64,000 nt of DNA, taken from the NCBI RefSeq assembly GCF_003971255.1, contig NZ_CP034660.1, positions 1,984,001-2,048,000 on the forward strand, given 5' to 3'. A program made the position numbers and the translations under genes. The notes under the pieces were generated by a model. It searched no databases, had not been told where the DNA came from, and worked only from the letters and a program-made list of their open reading frames with translations. Of this stretch, positions 48,353 to 58,020 are shown in pieces; the stretch's first letter is position 1, and every line of letters begins with the position of its first letter. The stretch comes from Colwellia sp. Arc7-635 (GTDB lineage: Bacteria; Pseudomonadota; Gammaproteobacteria; Enterobacterales; Alteromonadaceae).

Positions 48353-49425
48353 TACTTTTTGACTCCTAAATCGTGGCCGTAAGTACGCGGACGGGTATAT
48401 TGGTCTATTAGTGGCGCTGCCATATTACATAATAAAACGGCGAAAGCGACAGCATCTGGGTAACCGCCAAATTTTCTGATTAAATAAACTAATAAACCAG
48501 CTAGGGCACCAAATACAAGACGACCTTTAACGCTTGTTGCGCCTGATACTGGGTCGGTTAAGATAAAAAACGCCCCTAACATTGTTGCACCGGTAAACCA
48601 GTGAAACATCGTTGAAGCACTGTTATCAGGACTAAGGATAAAGGCAATAAAACTACAGATAAATAAGCTAGATAAAAAACTTAACGGTGTTGTCCAATGA
48701 ATGGCTTTTTTACTGAGTAAAAATAAACCGCCCAAGAGAAAACCAGCATTCATCCATTCCCAACCAATACCAAAATGCTCACCTATCGTTCGAGCTTGCA
48801 TACTCTCTGCAACGGTTAATCCTAAAGTCATATTAGTTTTAACGGTATCTAATGGGGTTGCCATGGTAATTCCGTCAATATGTGTACGGATCTGATCAAC
48901 AGAATACCCTTGAGGTGTATAGCCGGAAAAAATAACAGCAAGTGTGTCATTTAATTGTAAGTCCATGCTTAATAATGACAACGGCGGTTGCCATTGGGTC
49001 ATTTGTACAGGGAATGAAATCAACAACATGACATAAGCTGCCATTGCCGGATTAAAAGGGTTATGTCCTAAACCACCATAAAGTTGCTTAACAACCGCAA
49101 TGGCAAAAAAACTACCAATAACCGTAATCCACCAAGGCGCTAAGGCCGGTAAACTAATGCCCAGTAAAACGGCGGTCAATATAGCGCTACCATCAAATAA
49201 CTGGGGGGTTATTTTCTTACTTCTTAATGATAATACCGTGAACTCTGCAATAAGTGCGGTCGCTACGGCTAACGAAATATGTATTAAATTACCCCAACCA
49301 AAAAAATACCATTGAGCAAATATGCCCGGTATGGTGGCATAAATCACCAGCCTCATTAGCGCTGATGTTTCACTCTGTTGATGATTGTGAGGGGAACTTG
49401 CTATCCAAAATGCCATGGTAGTCAA
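48352..49425 (-). CDS. rsxD: Electron transport complex subunit RsxD
   Basis: RsxD is a polytopic membrane subunit of the Rsx complex with a covalent FMN. The 357-residue product (E. coli 352) shows HNPFNPAMAAYVMLLISFP and DGITMATPLDT, where Thr190 fits the FMN-threonine. It is directly adjacent to rsxC, with its start one base before the rsxC stop region. About nine to ten membrane helices. Confidence 0.95.
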   Translation of the reverse strand: MTTMAFWIASSPHNHQQSETSALMRLVIYATIPGIFAQWYFFGWGNLIHISLAVATALIAEFTVLSLRSKKITPQLFDGSAILTAVLLGISLPALAPWWITVIGSFFAIAVVKQLYGGLGHNPFNPAMAAYVMLLISFPVQMTQWQPPLSLLSMDLQLNDTLAVIFSGYTPQGYSVDQIRTHIDGITMATPLDTVKTNMTLGLTVAESMQARTIGEHFGIGWEWMNAGFLLGGLFLLSKKAIHWTTPLSFLSSLFICSFIAFILSPDNSASTMFHWFTGATMLGAFFILTDPVSGATSVKGRLVFGALAGLLVYLIRKFGGYPDAVAFAVLLCNMAAPLIDQYTRPRTYGHDLGVKK

Positions 49426-52146
49426 TTACTCTGAAGGTTGTGGTTTATCGTATGAAGCAGCCAGCTTTTTGGCTTTCGCTTTAGCGACTGCAGCAGCAAT
49501 ACGAGATTTTTTATCTGCGGCAAGAGAAACTTCTGTCGTTATCTCAATGTCTGTGGCTTGCGCTTCAATCGGTGCTAATGTGCTATCAGTATTGTCCGCA
49601 GACGTAGCGGCTAATTTTTTTGCCTGCGCCTTGGCTTTAGCTTTTGCAACTGTAGCTGCAATTTTAGCTTTACGTTCGAGAGCCAAAGTATGCTCTGGCT
49701 CAATTATATTATTATCGGGTACTTGGTTTTTCGATTCAGCTATACCGTCTTCAATAGACTCAGGTGATGCATTATTTTCTACATCAGGGCTATTTGCAGC
49801 ATCGGCAGCTGCTTTCTTTGCTTTCGCCTTAGCTTTTGCTACGGCGGCAGCTACTTTAGCTTTTTTATCGCTAATGGGATCCGGCTCTTCGTTCAAGATG
49901 TTGTTTTCATCTGGCGCTGGAGCCACAATATCATCAACGTTGGTTAAGTCGTCATTTGCTATTGCTTGCGCTAATTTTTTTGCTTTCGCTTTGGCAATAG
50001 CAGCAGCTACTTTAGCTTTTTTATCAATTACAGCGTCATCAATTGGTGAGGACGCTGTTGCTGACTCTTGTTCTTCTTTATTGCTGTTGTCAGCATTATT
50101 AACATCGTTAACATCGTTAGCTGAAGCGAGTTGTGCTAATTTTTTTGCTTTCGCTTTGGCAATAGCAGCGGCCACTTTAGCCTTTTTATCAATTACAGCG
50201 TCATCAGTTGGAGAAGGTGCCGTTGCTGAGTATTGTTCTTCTTTATTGCTGTTGTCAGCAGCATTCGCATCGCTAGCTGAAGCGAGTTGTGCTAATTTTT
50301 TTGCTTTCGCTTTGGCAATAGCAGCGGCCACTTTAGCTTTTTTATCAATTACAGCGTTTTCAGTTGGAGACGTTGCCGTTGTTGAGTCTTGTTCTTCTTT
50401 ATTGCTGTTGTCAGCATCATTAACAGAAGCAAATTGTGCTTTTTGTGCCAATTTTTTTGCTTTAGCGCGAGCAATTGCATTCGCAACTTGGCTTTTGCCT
50501 TCACTGATCTGTTCAATATCAAGCTGTTTGGCATTGATATCATCAATAGTATCTTTTGCAATGCTTGGCTCTGTACTCGTTTGCGCTTTTTTTGCTTTTA
50601 CACGCGCAAGGGCTGCAGCAACAGCAGATTTCTCTGTTTTCGCGGCCGGTGTACCAGCATTCATTCTGGCTTTGCGCGCTTCTGCTGCTAATTTATGTTT
50701 CTCTGCACGAGCAATTTTTTCACGCTCTAGTCTTTCTTTACGTGCTTCAAATCGAACTTTTGCTTTTTCGGCTTTAATGTCGAGTAATTTTTGTTGGCGT
50801 ATCTCAGCTTTTGCCACGCGATAATAGTGCACTAAAGGAATTTGACTTGGACAAACATAAGCACAGGCGCCACATTCAATACAATCAAACAGGTTAAGCT
50901 TAGTCAGTTGAGGTTGATCTTTTGCTTTTGCACTCCATTGTAATTCTTGTGGTAATAATTGTGCAGGGCAGACATCCGCACACTGACCACAACGAATACA
51001 CTCTACTTCTTTACTACTAGTCGATGAGAAGGGTGACGCTATTTCAATTTCACTTGGCGCTAGGATGCAATTGGTGGTTTTTATAACCGGCACTTGATCG
51101 TTAGGTAAGCTAAAGCCCATCATAGGACCGCCCATAATCAAGTGTTTATCTTGGCTATTAGTGTAACCACATTGCGACGTTAAATCGCCAACAGGAGTGC
51201 CGATAAGTGCCCAAATGTTTTGCGGTTTATCTAATGATTGACCACTAACCGTAACCACACGTTTTATCAGAGGGGTATCGTTCATAACAGCATCAGCAAT
51301 AGCAAAACAAGTCGCCACATTTTGCATTACCATCCCGAGTGAACTCGGGAGCACACCGCTAGGCACTTCTTGACCCGTTAGAATTTTTATTAACTGTTTT
51401 TCACCGCCGCTAGGATATTTAGTCGGAATAACACAAACTTGAATATGACTAATATCAGCGGTGGCTTTTCGCAATGTCGCTATTGCTTGAGCTTTATTAT
51501 CTTCAATACCGATAAGAATATTTTTTGGGGCCAATATATGGTCTAAAATCTTAATACCATCTAAAATAGCGGTGCTATGTTCTTGTATCAACAAGTCATC
51601 GGCGGTGATATAAGGCTCACATTCAGCGGCATTGATAATTAAATATTCTATTTTAGCTAGCGTGGCGGCTTTAACTTGAGTTGGAAAACCCGCTCCACCC
51701 ATACCAGCAATACCTGCATTCGCGATTTTTTCTAGTATTTGCTCTTTGCTTAATAAGGTAAAGTCGGAGCAATTATTGCGCTGCTGCCAAGTGTCTTCAC
51801 CATCAGGCGTTAACAGAAGACACATTTCGCTCAGTCCTGAAGGATGAGGAATTGCCATCGGTTTAATTGCTGTAATTGTGCCACTCGTTGGCGCATGAAT
51901 AGGCAATGACATTGGACTATTACTAGCACTAAGTGCTTGTCCTTTTAGTACTTTATCACCTACATTAACGATTAAATCACCTGCTTGGCCAATATGTTGA
52001 CGAAGAGGCACAATCAGTTGTTTCGGAATTTGCACAGGAGCAATAGGTTTAGTACTGGTCAGAAACTTTTGCTCAGGCGGATGGATGCCGCCATGAAATT
52101 GCCAAAAATTTCCTCGTTTTATACGTTCAATTACCGATTCCACCAA
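49426..52146 (-). CDS. rsxC: Electron transport complex subunit RsxC with extended Ala/Lys repeat tail
   Basis: RsxC is the NADH/flavin-binding peripheral subunit. The N-terminal part, residues 1-445, is standard: GGIHPPEQK, the GMGGAGFPTQVK motif (Rossmann-like), EPYITADDLL, SGGEKQLIKILTGQEVPSG, and two [4Fe-4S] clusters with Cys383/386/389/393 and Cys422/425/428/432. After that comes a tail of about 460 residues with eight degenerate copies of a KAKVAAAIAKAKAKKLA unit and acidic spacers, making the protein 906 residues (E. coli 740). Three copies are near-identical at DNA level (see repeat entry). Confidence 0.94.
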   Translation of the reverse strand: MVESVIERIKRGNFWQFHGGIHPPEQKFLTSTKPIAPVQIPKQLIVPLRQHIGQAGDLIVNVGDKVLKGQALSASNSPMSLPIHAPTSGTITAIKPMAIPHPSGLSEMCLLLTPDGEDTWQQRNNCSDFTLLSKEQILEKIANAGIAGMGGAGFPTQVKAATLAKIEYLIINAAECEPYITADDLLIQEHSTAILDGIKILDHILAPKNILIGIEDNKAQAIATLRKATADISHIQVCVIPTKYPSGGEKQLIKILTGQEVPSGVLPSSLGMVMQNVATCFAIADAVMNDTPLIKRVVTVSGQSLDKPQNIWALIGTPVGDLTSQCGYTNSQDKHLIMGGPMMGFSLPNDQVPVIKTTNCILAPSEIEIASPFSSTSSKEVECIRCGQCADVCPAQLLPQELQWSAKAKDQPQLTKLNLFDCIECGACAYVCPSQIPLVHYYRVAKAEIRQQKLLDIKAEKAKVRFEARKERLEREKIARAEKHKLAAEARKARMNAGTPAAKTEKSAVAAALARVKAKKAQTSTEPSIAKDTIDDINAKQLDIEQISEGKSQVANAIARAKAKKLAQKAQFASVNDADNSNKEEQDSTTATSPTENAVIDKKAKVAAAIAKAKAKKLAQLASASDANAADNSNKEEQYSATAPSPTDDAVIDKKAKVAAAIAKAKAKKLAQLASANDVNDVNNADNSNKEEQESATASSPIDDAVIDKKAKVAAAIAKAKAKKLAQAIANDDLTNVDDIVAPAPDENNILNEEPDPISDKKAKVAAAVAKAKAKAKKAAADAANSPDVENNASPESIEDGIAESKNQVPDNNIIEPEHTLALERKAKIAATVAKAKAKAQAKKLAATSADNTDSTLAPIEAQATDIEITTEVSLAADKKSRIAAAVAKAKAKKLAASYDKPQPSE
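49960..50440. repeat. DNA-level tandem repeat in rsxC
   Basis: Three near-identical copies of a block of 156-165 bases (phase marks at 49971, 50136 and 50292) encode the IDKKAKVAAAIAKAKAKKLA units with spacers. Such recent, close repeats suggest copy-number variation by recombination between strains. Confidence 0.7.
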
Positions 52147-52154
52147 AACCTCTT

Positions 52155-52709
52155 CTAATCTATCTGTACAACAGGAATACTATTTAAATCCCATTGCCAG
52201 TTTTGTGTTGTTGTTGCAACAGGGATCATTTCAATACAATCCACAGGGCAGGGAGCCACACATAAATCACAGCCAGTACACTCGTCAGCAATGATGGTAT
52301 GCATTTGCTTGGTTGTGCCTATGATGGCATCAACAGGACAGGCTTGAATACACTTAGTGCAGCCAATACAATCTTCTTCGATAATGAAAGCAACTTTAGG
52401 CGTATTATCTGTCGCATGATTTTCATCTAATGGCTGAACTTCTACGCCCATGAGATCTGCTATTTTTTTGATGGTGTCTTCGCCGCCAGGAGCGCACTTA
52501 TTTATGGCTTCACCATTAGCAACAGCTTCGGCGTAAGGCTTACAACCGGGATAACCACATTGGCCACACTGTGTTTGTGGTAGTAAAGCATCAAGTTGCT
52601 CAGCAAGGGGATCACCTTCTACTTTAAACCTGACCGAAGCAAAGCCTAATAAGGCACCAAATGAGGCGGCAATAGCACCAAGGACTAATATTGCGATGAG
52701 AGTACTCAT
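52155..52709 (-). CDS. rsxB: Electron transport complex subunit RsxB
   Basis: RsxB is the multi-iron-sulfur subunit. The 184-residue product has an N-terminal membrane helix, a [14 protein letters not shown] four-Cys motif for one cluster, and two ferredoxin motifs ([12 protein letters not shown] and [12 protein letters not shown]) for two more. It overlaps the rsxA stop by one base and precedes rsxC by eight bases. Confidence 0.95.
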   Translation of the reverse strand: MSTLIAILVLGAIAASFGALLGFASVRFKVEGDPLAEQLDALLPQTQCGQCGYPGCKPYAEAVANGEAINKCAPGGEDTIKKIADLMGVEVQPLDENHATDNTPKVAFIIEEDCIGCTKCIQACPVDAIIGTTKQMHTIIADECTGCDLCVAPCPVDCIEMIPVATTTQNWQWDLNSIPVVQID

Positions 52710-53290
52710 TAAAACTTAACCAATCCTGTAAAGCCCATAAATGCAAGCGACATTAAACCCGCCGTGATCATCGCAATAGCAGAGCCTTTAAACGGGGAAG
52801 GCACATCGGCATTAGCAAGTTTTTCACGCATAGCAGAGAACATGATCAACACTAACGAAAAGCCCACCGCAGCACCAAAACCATAAACTATCGACTCAAA
52901 AAAGCCATGTTGCTCACGGTTGTTAAGTAAGGCTACGCCAAGAACGGCACAGTTAGTGGTGATTAAAGGTAAAAATATACCCAGTAAGCGATAAAGGTTT
53001 GAACTAGTTTTGTGTACCACCATTTCGGTAAATTGCACGACAACAGCAATGACTAAAATAAAGGTCATCGTGGTTAAATACTCAAGACCTAGAGGCGCGA
53101 GAATGTAGCTATTGACGATATAGCTCAATAAAGAAGACAGTGTCATGACAAAGGTTGTCGCAAATGACATGCCTATAGCTGTTTCGGTTCGAGATGATAC
53201 TCCCATAAACGGACATAAGCCGAGGAAGTTAACCAACACAAAGTTATTTACTAATACGGTGCCAACGAGTAGCAGAAGATAATCAGTCAT
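52709..53290 (-). CDS. rsxA: Electron transport complex subunit RsxA
   Basis: RsxA is a six-helix membrane subunit, related to RsxE. The 193-residue product has the exact E. coli length and the family segments [19 protein letters not shown] and [13 protein letters not shown]. It is the first gene of the rsxABCDGE operon; its promoter should lie in 53291-53550. Confidence 0.95.
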   Translation of the reverse strand: MTDYLLLLVGTVLVNNFVLVNFLGLCPFMGVSSRTETAIGMSFATTFVMTLSSLLSYIVNSYILAPLGLEYLTTMTFILVIAVVVQFTEMVVHKTSSNLYRLLGIFLPLITTNCAVLGVALLNNREQHGFFESIVYGFGAAVGFSLVLIMFSAMREKLANADVPSPFKGSAIAMITAGLMSLAFMGFTGLVKF

Positions 53291-53555
53291 TCGATCAATA
53301 TTTTACCGTGAAAATTCGCACTATTATCCGTCTTTATTTCGCAATAAACAACATATGAAACGTAAGGGTATTCATTTTAATGGTGAGTTATTTAGCCTTG
53401 ATCAAAGATGAGCTTTAAATTTAGGCATTTTTATTTGTTATTATTGCTCATCTCAACGGAATATCAGCTGAAATGAACATAAGGTAGGCTTGGTTATTAA
53501 TATTGTTTATTGCGCTTTGAAGATAGCGTCAGTTAATGTTGTTAAGTGAAATAAA
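53291..53555. other. Upstream region of the rsx operon
   Basis: AT-rich region between the EAL-gene terminator and rsxA, both minus strand. It should contain the rsxA promoter. I see no strong consensus match and no gene. Confidence 0.4.
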
Positions 53556-53582
53556 AATGCCACTGTAAATAGAGTGGCATTA
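53550..53582 (-). terminator. Terminator after the GGDEF-EAL gene
   Basis: On the minus strand AATGCCACT pairs perfectly with AGTGGCATT (53573-53581 and 53556-53564) across an eight-base loop and is followed by TTTAT. It ends the GGDEF-EAL transcript about 55 bases past its stop. Confidence 0.8.
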
Positions 53583-53636
53583 TTTTATCATTTATTTTAC
53601 AAGAACAATTCAAAGAGCTTATAAAAAATCTCGTAT

Positions 53637-55574
53637 TTACAGGCTCTTTGGTTTACCAATGTAAAAGCCCTGACAGCCATCAATAAAGAGTTTCTCTAAC
53701 ATATATTTTTCTTGCTGCTTTTCAACACTTTCGGCTAGTACACTAACACTGACTCTATGTGCTAAATCGACCATTAAACGCAGAAAATATTGATTGTTTT
53801 TATCTTCATCAATATTACGGGTATACATACTATCCATTTTGATAAAGTCGGGCTTTAAATCTCTAAAGAATTTAAATGAAGTTAACCCTACACCAAAACG
53901 TTCAACGGTAATTCGAGCACCGACACGATGGATCATGTCGATGAAGTTTTTACTGGTTTTTATATTTTGCTGTAAACCATATTCAGTAATTTCAAAGACT
54001 AACTTTGAAGCAATAGTAGAGTCACGTAATAACCGCCTTTCGAGCCAAATAAGGAAATGACCGTCGTTAATGGAGCGGGCACTGATATTGATACCAAAGA
54101 AATTGTCCTGCATATTTTTCTCGGTGATCTCTTTAATTGTGGCCTCAATAATCATTCGGTCGACTGCAACAATTTTATCGAGTTTTTCAGCCATAGCAAA
54201 AAATGAGGCCGTCGGTAGAATATCGTTATTGCTATTAAAAAATCGAGCTAGAATTTCTCCATAAACACGGTTGTTTGGACTGCTAGGTTTGATTGGTTGA
54301 ACTAACAGATTTACTCGTTGATTTTCAATAACGCTATCAATTTCCTGACGCCAGTTCTGATTACCATAGCTGGCGCTACTACTTTCTAAAATGCTGCTGT
54401 CAGTTTGTGCGAACCAAGCATTAACTTTTTGTGTTTGCGCAACACTAATCCCGGTATCGGCTAACGCAAGTAGCTCGCCTAAAGGTTTATTGTCGTCAAA
54501 ATAGACCATCCCAGTATAACCAACCGAATCTAAATCCGATGATAGTTGATATTCATTAAAGCGACTGGTGAGGTCGGTGGCAAAGTCTTCTGCACTTTTT
54601 AATGTGACATTGGGGATTAATGTTGCAAAATCAGAACTGTTCAAACGAAAGACTTGAGCACCCTTATACCGACTGATAGCATTTCTCATGATATCTGCCA
54701 CAGCGCGAATATAAGTATCACCTTCATTATAACCATGGGTTTGGTTAATGGTTTGTAATTGAGAGCAGCGTGTAATAGCTAAAACACCAAAGTCGGAGCG
54801 ACTATCCGTATTTTCAAAAAATTGAATAAAACGGTTACGATTTTCCAATTCAGTAACTGGTTCTGTGTAAGCATCTTTTTCTAATAATATCGTTGCTTTA
54901 ACATTGCTCGCTATCAGCGTTTTGATATCTGTCAACAATTGTTGGATGTCGGGCAAATCAATTTCATTATCTTGGTTACTGTCGGCATTGTCTTCACCAG
55001 AAATAATTGCCGCAAGGTCGCGTTTAATTTGGTTACTGATTTTTCGTGCTAATCGGCGATAACGTCCGATACTAAATGATGCTGCAATAGCAATAAAAAT
55101 AAGGCTTAAGAAAAAAACAGCTAAAACAGTATTACGTAAAACAATTAACTCATGACTGACATCGAGTTGATAGCTTACTGTTAATAAGGAACGAGGTAAT
55201 TCAATTTTATTAATAGGCGCTAATATAAAATCAGCAAAAAATGCAGTGTTTTGCTGCTCATTGACCATAAAGGAGCTCTCTTTATCAATAACATTAATAA
55301 AGTGATAACGATTAAGCTTTGGCAGTTGCTGGGCAAAAACTTTATTACTTGAGAATTCAACTTGTTGGTCTAAGGCAAGTAAGCTTTGTTGGTGCTGACT
55401 TTGCTGCTGAGATATCTGTAATGATAAAAGTATTGCACCAGCTAGGCCGACACTAACGCTGAAGCCTAAAGCAAAAAGAAAATTTCTTAACAGTAGTTGT
55501 AAATATGTATACATATAATTCGTAGCGCCTGTGTATGTGCGATTTTTATTAGAGTGAAATTTGAGCAAACCCAA
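53637..55574 (-). CDS. Membrane GGDEF-EAL protein with degenerate motifs (CsrD/MshH- or LapD-like)
   Basis: 645 residues from ATG 55574; ATG at residue 21 (MYTYLQLLLRNFLFALGFSV) is an alternative start. Two membrane helices (about 30-52 and 147-170) flank a periplasmic region, then a linker. In the GGDEF domain (about 235-395) the motif is NSSDF (312-316), unable to act as a cyclase. In the EAL domain (about 410-645) the signature is EILAR (441-445), also altered. E. coli CsrD (646 residues) has the same length and HRSDF/ELM motifs, so a CsrD/MshH homologue is favoured; a LapD-type receptor is not excluded. No lapG or msh genes lie nearby. Confidence 0.75.
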   Translation of the reverse strand: MGLLKFHSNKNRTYTGATNYMYTYLQLLLRNFLFALGFSVSVGLAGAILLSLQISQQQSQHQQSLLALDQQVEFSSNKVFAQQLPKLNRYHFINVIDKESSFMVNEQQNTAFFADFILAPINKIELPRSLLTVSYQLDVSHELIVLRNTVLAVFFLSLIFIAIAASFSIGRYRRLARKISNQIKRDLAAIISGEDNADSNQDNEIDLPDIQQLLTDIKTLIASNVKATILLEKDAYTEPVTELENRNRFIQFFENTDSRSDFGVLAITRCSQLQTINQTHGYNEGDTYIRAVADIMRNAISRYKGAQVFRLNSSDFATLIPNVTLKSAEDFATDLTSRFNEYQLSSDLDSVGYTGMVYFDDNKPLGELLALADTGISVAQTQKVNAWFAQTDSSILESSSASYGNQNWRQEIDSVIENQRVNLLVQPIKPSSPNNRVYGEILARFFNSNNDILPTASFFAMAEKLDKIVAVDRMIIEATIKEITEKNMQDNFFGINISARSINDGHFLIWLERRLLRDSTIASKLVFEITEYGLQQNIKTSKNFIDMIHRVGARITVERFGVGLTSFKFFRDLKPDFIKMDSMYTRNIDEDKNNQYFLRLMVDLAHRVSVSVLAESVEKQQEKYMLEKLFIDGCQGFYIGKPKSL

Positions 55575-55732
55575 TACTACCTATAATTTTTAACATGATT
55601 TACTCTGATTTGCTAACTATCTGATTATACCGCAATAATTATTATAGTCATGTGAAGGCAATGAAAAGCTTTTTTTTCGCTATGATATGCTCTGTTCACT
55701 ATTATATACCTGTATTGTTTGTGAAAATTAAC

Positions 55733-55761
55733 TTGCTATAAAAAGAGCAACTCTATATAAT
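55733..55761 (+). promoter_or_regulatory. Sigma-70-type promoter of the rimP-nusA-infB operon
   Basis: TTGCTA (55733-55738), 17 bases, then a perfect TATAAT (55756-55761). It is the best consensus match in the leader and would start transcription near 55768, about 245 bases before rimP. Confidence 0.7.
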
Positions 55762-55887
55762 TTGCGCAGCTTTAATATAGTAATATTTCACTGAATAGAT
55801 TTTTATCGCAGTTTGATAGATTTTCTAGGATATTACTGTACAGAACCAAGAGAGTTGTTGCTTGGTTTACATCGTGGGTTCAGTGAA

Positions 55888-55914
55888 TAAGCCCCGCGTA
55901 ATGGGGCTTTTTTG
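55888..55914 (+). terminator. Terminator-like hairpin in the rimP leader
   Basis: AGCCCC (55889-55894) and GGGGCT (55903-55908) with CGCGTAAT loop bases, followed by six T residues. Downstream of the promoter and before rimP, so it would act as an attenuator. Confidence 0.7.
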
Positions 55915-55959
55915 TATCTTAACTTTGTGAAAAGATGCAATGACAGCAAGTGTATCGCT

Positions 55960-55980
55960 GGGCTATATGCCCTTTTTTTG
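55960..55980 (+). terminator. Second terminator-like hairpin in the rimP leader
   Basis: GGGC TATAT GCCC (about 55961-55973) followed by a run of seven T residues. It is short-stemmed (four GC pairs) and lies 33 bases before the rimP start. With the first hairpin it suggests tandem attenuation of the nusA operon. Confidence 0.55.
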
Positions 55981-56012
55981 TTTCTGAACTCTTCCAAATT
56001 GGAGAAAAGTGA

Positions 56013-56474
56013 TTGGCTAAATTTGAACACAAATTAACCGCAATGTTACGTCCTGCCGTTGAAGAAACCGGCAAGGAATTATTAGGTGTTGAATATATCA
56101 GTGCCGGCAATCATTCGGTTTTACGATTATTTATCGACCATGAAAATGGTATCGATGTTGATGACTGCGCTGAAGTAAGTCGTCAAGTAGGGGCCATTCT
56201 AGATGTAGAAGACCCAATAAGCAGTGAATACAGCTTAGAAGTTTCATCACCTGGGCTTGACCGTCCACTTTTTGAAAAAGCGCAATTCGCCGCCGTTGTT
56301 GATGAAACGGTAGAAGTAAAAATTTCAATGCCATTAAATGGCCGTCGTAAATTTAAGGGTAAATTAGTTACCATTGAAAACGACAGTTTAATTGTCATGG
56401 TAGATAACGAGGAGTATGAGCTCGTTATTAGTAATATAGATAAGGCTCACCTTGTTTATAATCATAATAAATAA
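56013..56474 (+). CDS. rimP: Ribosome maturation factor RimP
   Basis: RimP assists 30S subunit maturation. The 153-residue product (E. coli 150) starts with TTG at 56013 (GGAG at 56001-56004), MAKFEHKLTAMLRPAVEETG, with the family segment LGVEYISAGNHSVLRLFIDH and SSPGLDRPLFEKAQF. It is the first gene of the rimP-nusA-infB operon. Confidence 0.95.
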   Translation: MAKFEHKLTAMLRPAVEETGKELLGVEYISAGNHSVLRLFIDHENGIDVDDCAEVSRQVGAILDVEDPISSEYSLEVSSPGLDRPLFEKAQFAAVVDETVEVKISMPLNGRRKFKGKLVTIENDSLIVMVDNEEYELVISNIDKAHLVYNHNK

Positions 56475-56502
56475 TTTAAAATAATGAGAAAGGCTAACTA
56501 GC

Positions 56503-57999
56503 ATGAGTAAAGAAATATTACTGGTTGTAGATGCTGTTTCGAATGAAAAGGCATTACCGCGAGAGAGCATTTTCGAGGCGATGGAAACCGCTTTAGAAAC
56601 GGCAACAAAAAAGAAATATGAAGGCGACATTATTGTACGCGTAAGTATTGACCGTGCAAGTGGTGAATTTGAGACTTTCCGCCGTTGGTTAATCGTTGCA
56701 GAAAGCGATACGCCAATGGAAAACCCGTATGCTGAAATTAGTTTAGCAGCGGCGCAATATGATGATCCAGAATTAAATGTTGGTGATTATGTTGAAGACC
56801 AAATTGAATCAGTTAAGTTTGACCGTGTAACTACACAGACGGCAAAACAAGTAATTGTACAAAAAATTCGTGAAGCTGAACGTGGTTTAATTGTTGATGC
56901 TTATCAAGAGCAAATCGGCGAAATCATTACCGGCGTAGTGAAAAAAGCAAGTCGTGATAGCGTCATTTTAGATCTAGGTAACAATGCAGAAGCTATTGTT
57001 TACCGTGACGATATGTTACCACGTGAAAGTTTCCGTCCAGGCGATCGTATTCGCGGTTTACTTTATGAAATTAAACCTGAAGCACGTGGCGCGCAATTAT
57101 TTGTTAGCCGTACTAAACCTGAGATGTTAATTGAATTATTTCGCGTTGAAGTACCAGAAATTGGCGAAGAAATGCTTGAGATTAAAGGCGCAGCTCGCGA
57201 CCCTGGTTCTCGTGCAAAAATCTCTGTAAAAAGTAACGACAAACGCATCGATCCTGTTGGTGCTTGTGTTGGTATGCGTGGTTCACGTGTACAAGCCGTT
57301 TCAAGTGAGTTAGGCGGCGAACGTGTTGATATCGTTTTATATGATGACAACCCAGCGCAATACGTTATTAATGCAATGGCTCCAGCGGAAGTTGCTTCTA
57401 TCATTGTTGATGAAGACAAAAACACCATGGATATTGCCGTTGAAGAAGGTAATTTAGCTATGGCGATCGGTCGTAGTGGTCAAAACGTACGTTTAGCTAG
57501 CCAATTAACTGGCTGGGAACTTAACGTGATGACTGTTGCTGACATGAACGAAAAGCACCAAGCTGAGAACGATAAAGTGTTAACTTTATTTGTTGATAAG
57601 CTAGATCTTGATGAAGATTTTGCCTTGATGTTAGTTGAAGAAGGTTTTACTTCATTAGAAGAAATTGCCTACGTACCTGTATCAGAAATGCTTGACATTG
57701 ACGGTATGGACGAAGACACGATTGAAGAATTACGTGAACGTGCAAAAGCAGCTATTACGACTCAAGCATTAGCAAGTGAAGAAACACTTGAAGGTGCAGA
57801 GCCAGCGCAAGATCTATTAGACCTTGCCGGTTTAGAGCGTCACTTAGCATTTGTTTTAGCGAGTCGAGGTGTGAGAACACTTGAAGATCTTGCAGAGCAA
57901 GGCGTTGATGAAATTTCAGACATTGAAGACTTAGATGAAACCAAAGCGGGAGAGCTAATTATGGCTGCTCGTAATATTTGTTGGTTTAACGAAGAATAA
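56503..57999 (+). CDS. nusA: Transcription elongation/termination factor NusA
   Basis: NusA binds RNA polymerase and modulates pausing, termination and antitermination. The 498-residue product (E. coli 495) has the N-terminal polymerase-binding domain, an S1 domain ([20 protein letters not shown]), two KH domains ([20 protein letters not shown] and [20 protein letters not shown]), and two C-terminal acidic AR repeats (about residues 365-425 and 440-495). It probably regulates its own operon through the leader. Confidence 0.98.
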   Translation: MSKEILLVVDAVSNEKALPRESIFEAMETALETATKKKYEGDIIVRVSIDRASGEFETFRRWLIVAESDTPMENPYAEISLAAAQYDDPELNVGDYVEDQIESVKFDRVTTQTAKQVIVQKIREAERGLIVDAYQEQIGEIITGVVKKASRDSVILDLGNNAEAIVYRDDMLPRESFRPGDRIRGLLYEIKPEARGAQLFVSRTKPEMLIELFRVEVPEIGEEMLEIKGAARDPGSRAKISVKSNDKRIDPVGACVGMRGSRVQAVSSELGGERVDIVLYDDNPAQYVINAMAPAEVASIIVDEDKNTMDIAVEEGNLAMAIGRSGQNVRLASQLTGWELNVMTVADMNEKHQAENDKVLTLFVDKLDLDEDFALMLVEEGFTSLEEIAYVPVSEMLDIDGMDEDTIEELRERAKAAITTQALASEETLEGAEPAQDLLDLAGLERHLAFVLASRGVRTLEDLAEQGVDEISDIEDLDETKAGELIMAARNICWFNEE

Positions 58000-58020
58000 C
58001 TCACCGGGAGAAAAATATAG

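Larger units (their letters stand above)
55575..56012. other. Region between GGDEF-EAL gene and rimP
   Basis: 438 bases. The right part holds the candidate rimP promoter and a leader of about 240 bases with two terminator-like hairpins. I see no tRNA-fMet gene, which in E. coli lies here (metY). The left part should hold the promoter of the GGDEF-EAL gene. Confidence 0.5.

Noticed and set aside
49415-50824. A 469-codon open frame on the plus strand opposite rsxC
   Set aside because: It is the antisense of the Ala/Lys repeat region; its Phe/Ala/Leu composition is the mirror of the repeat codons, and rsxC on the other strand is a well-supported gene.
55790-55920. tRNA-fMet gene before rimP
   Set aside because: A GGGTTCA T-loop-like string is present near 55880, but no matching acceptor, D or anticodon stem can be drawn.
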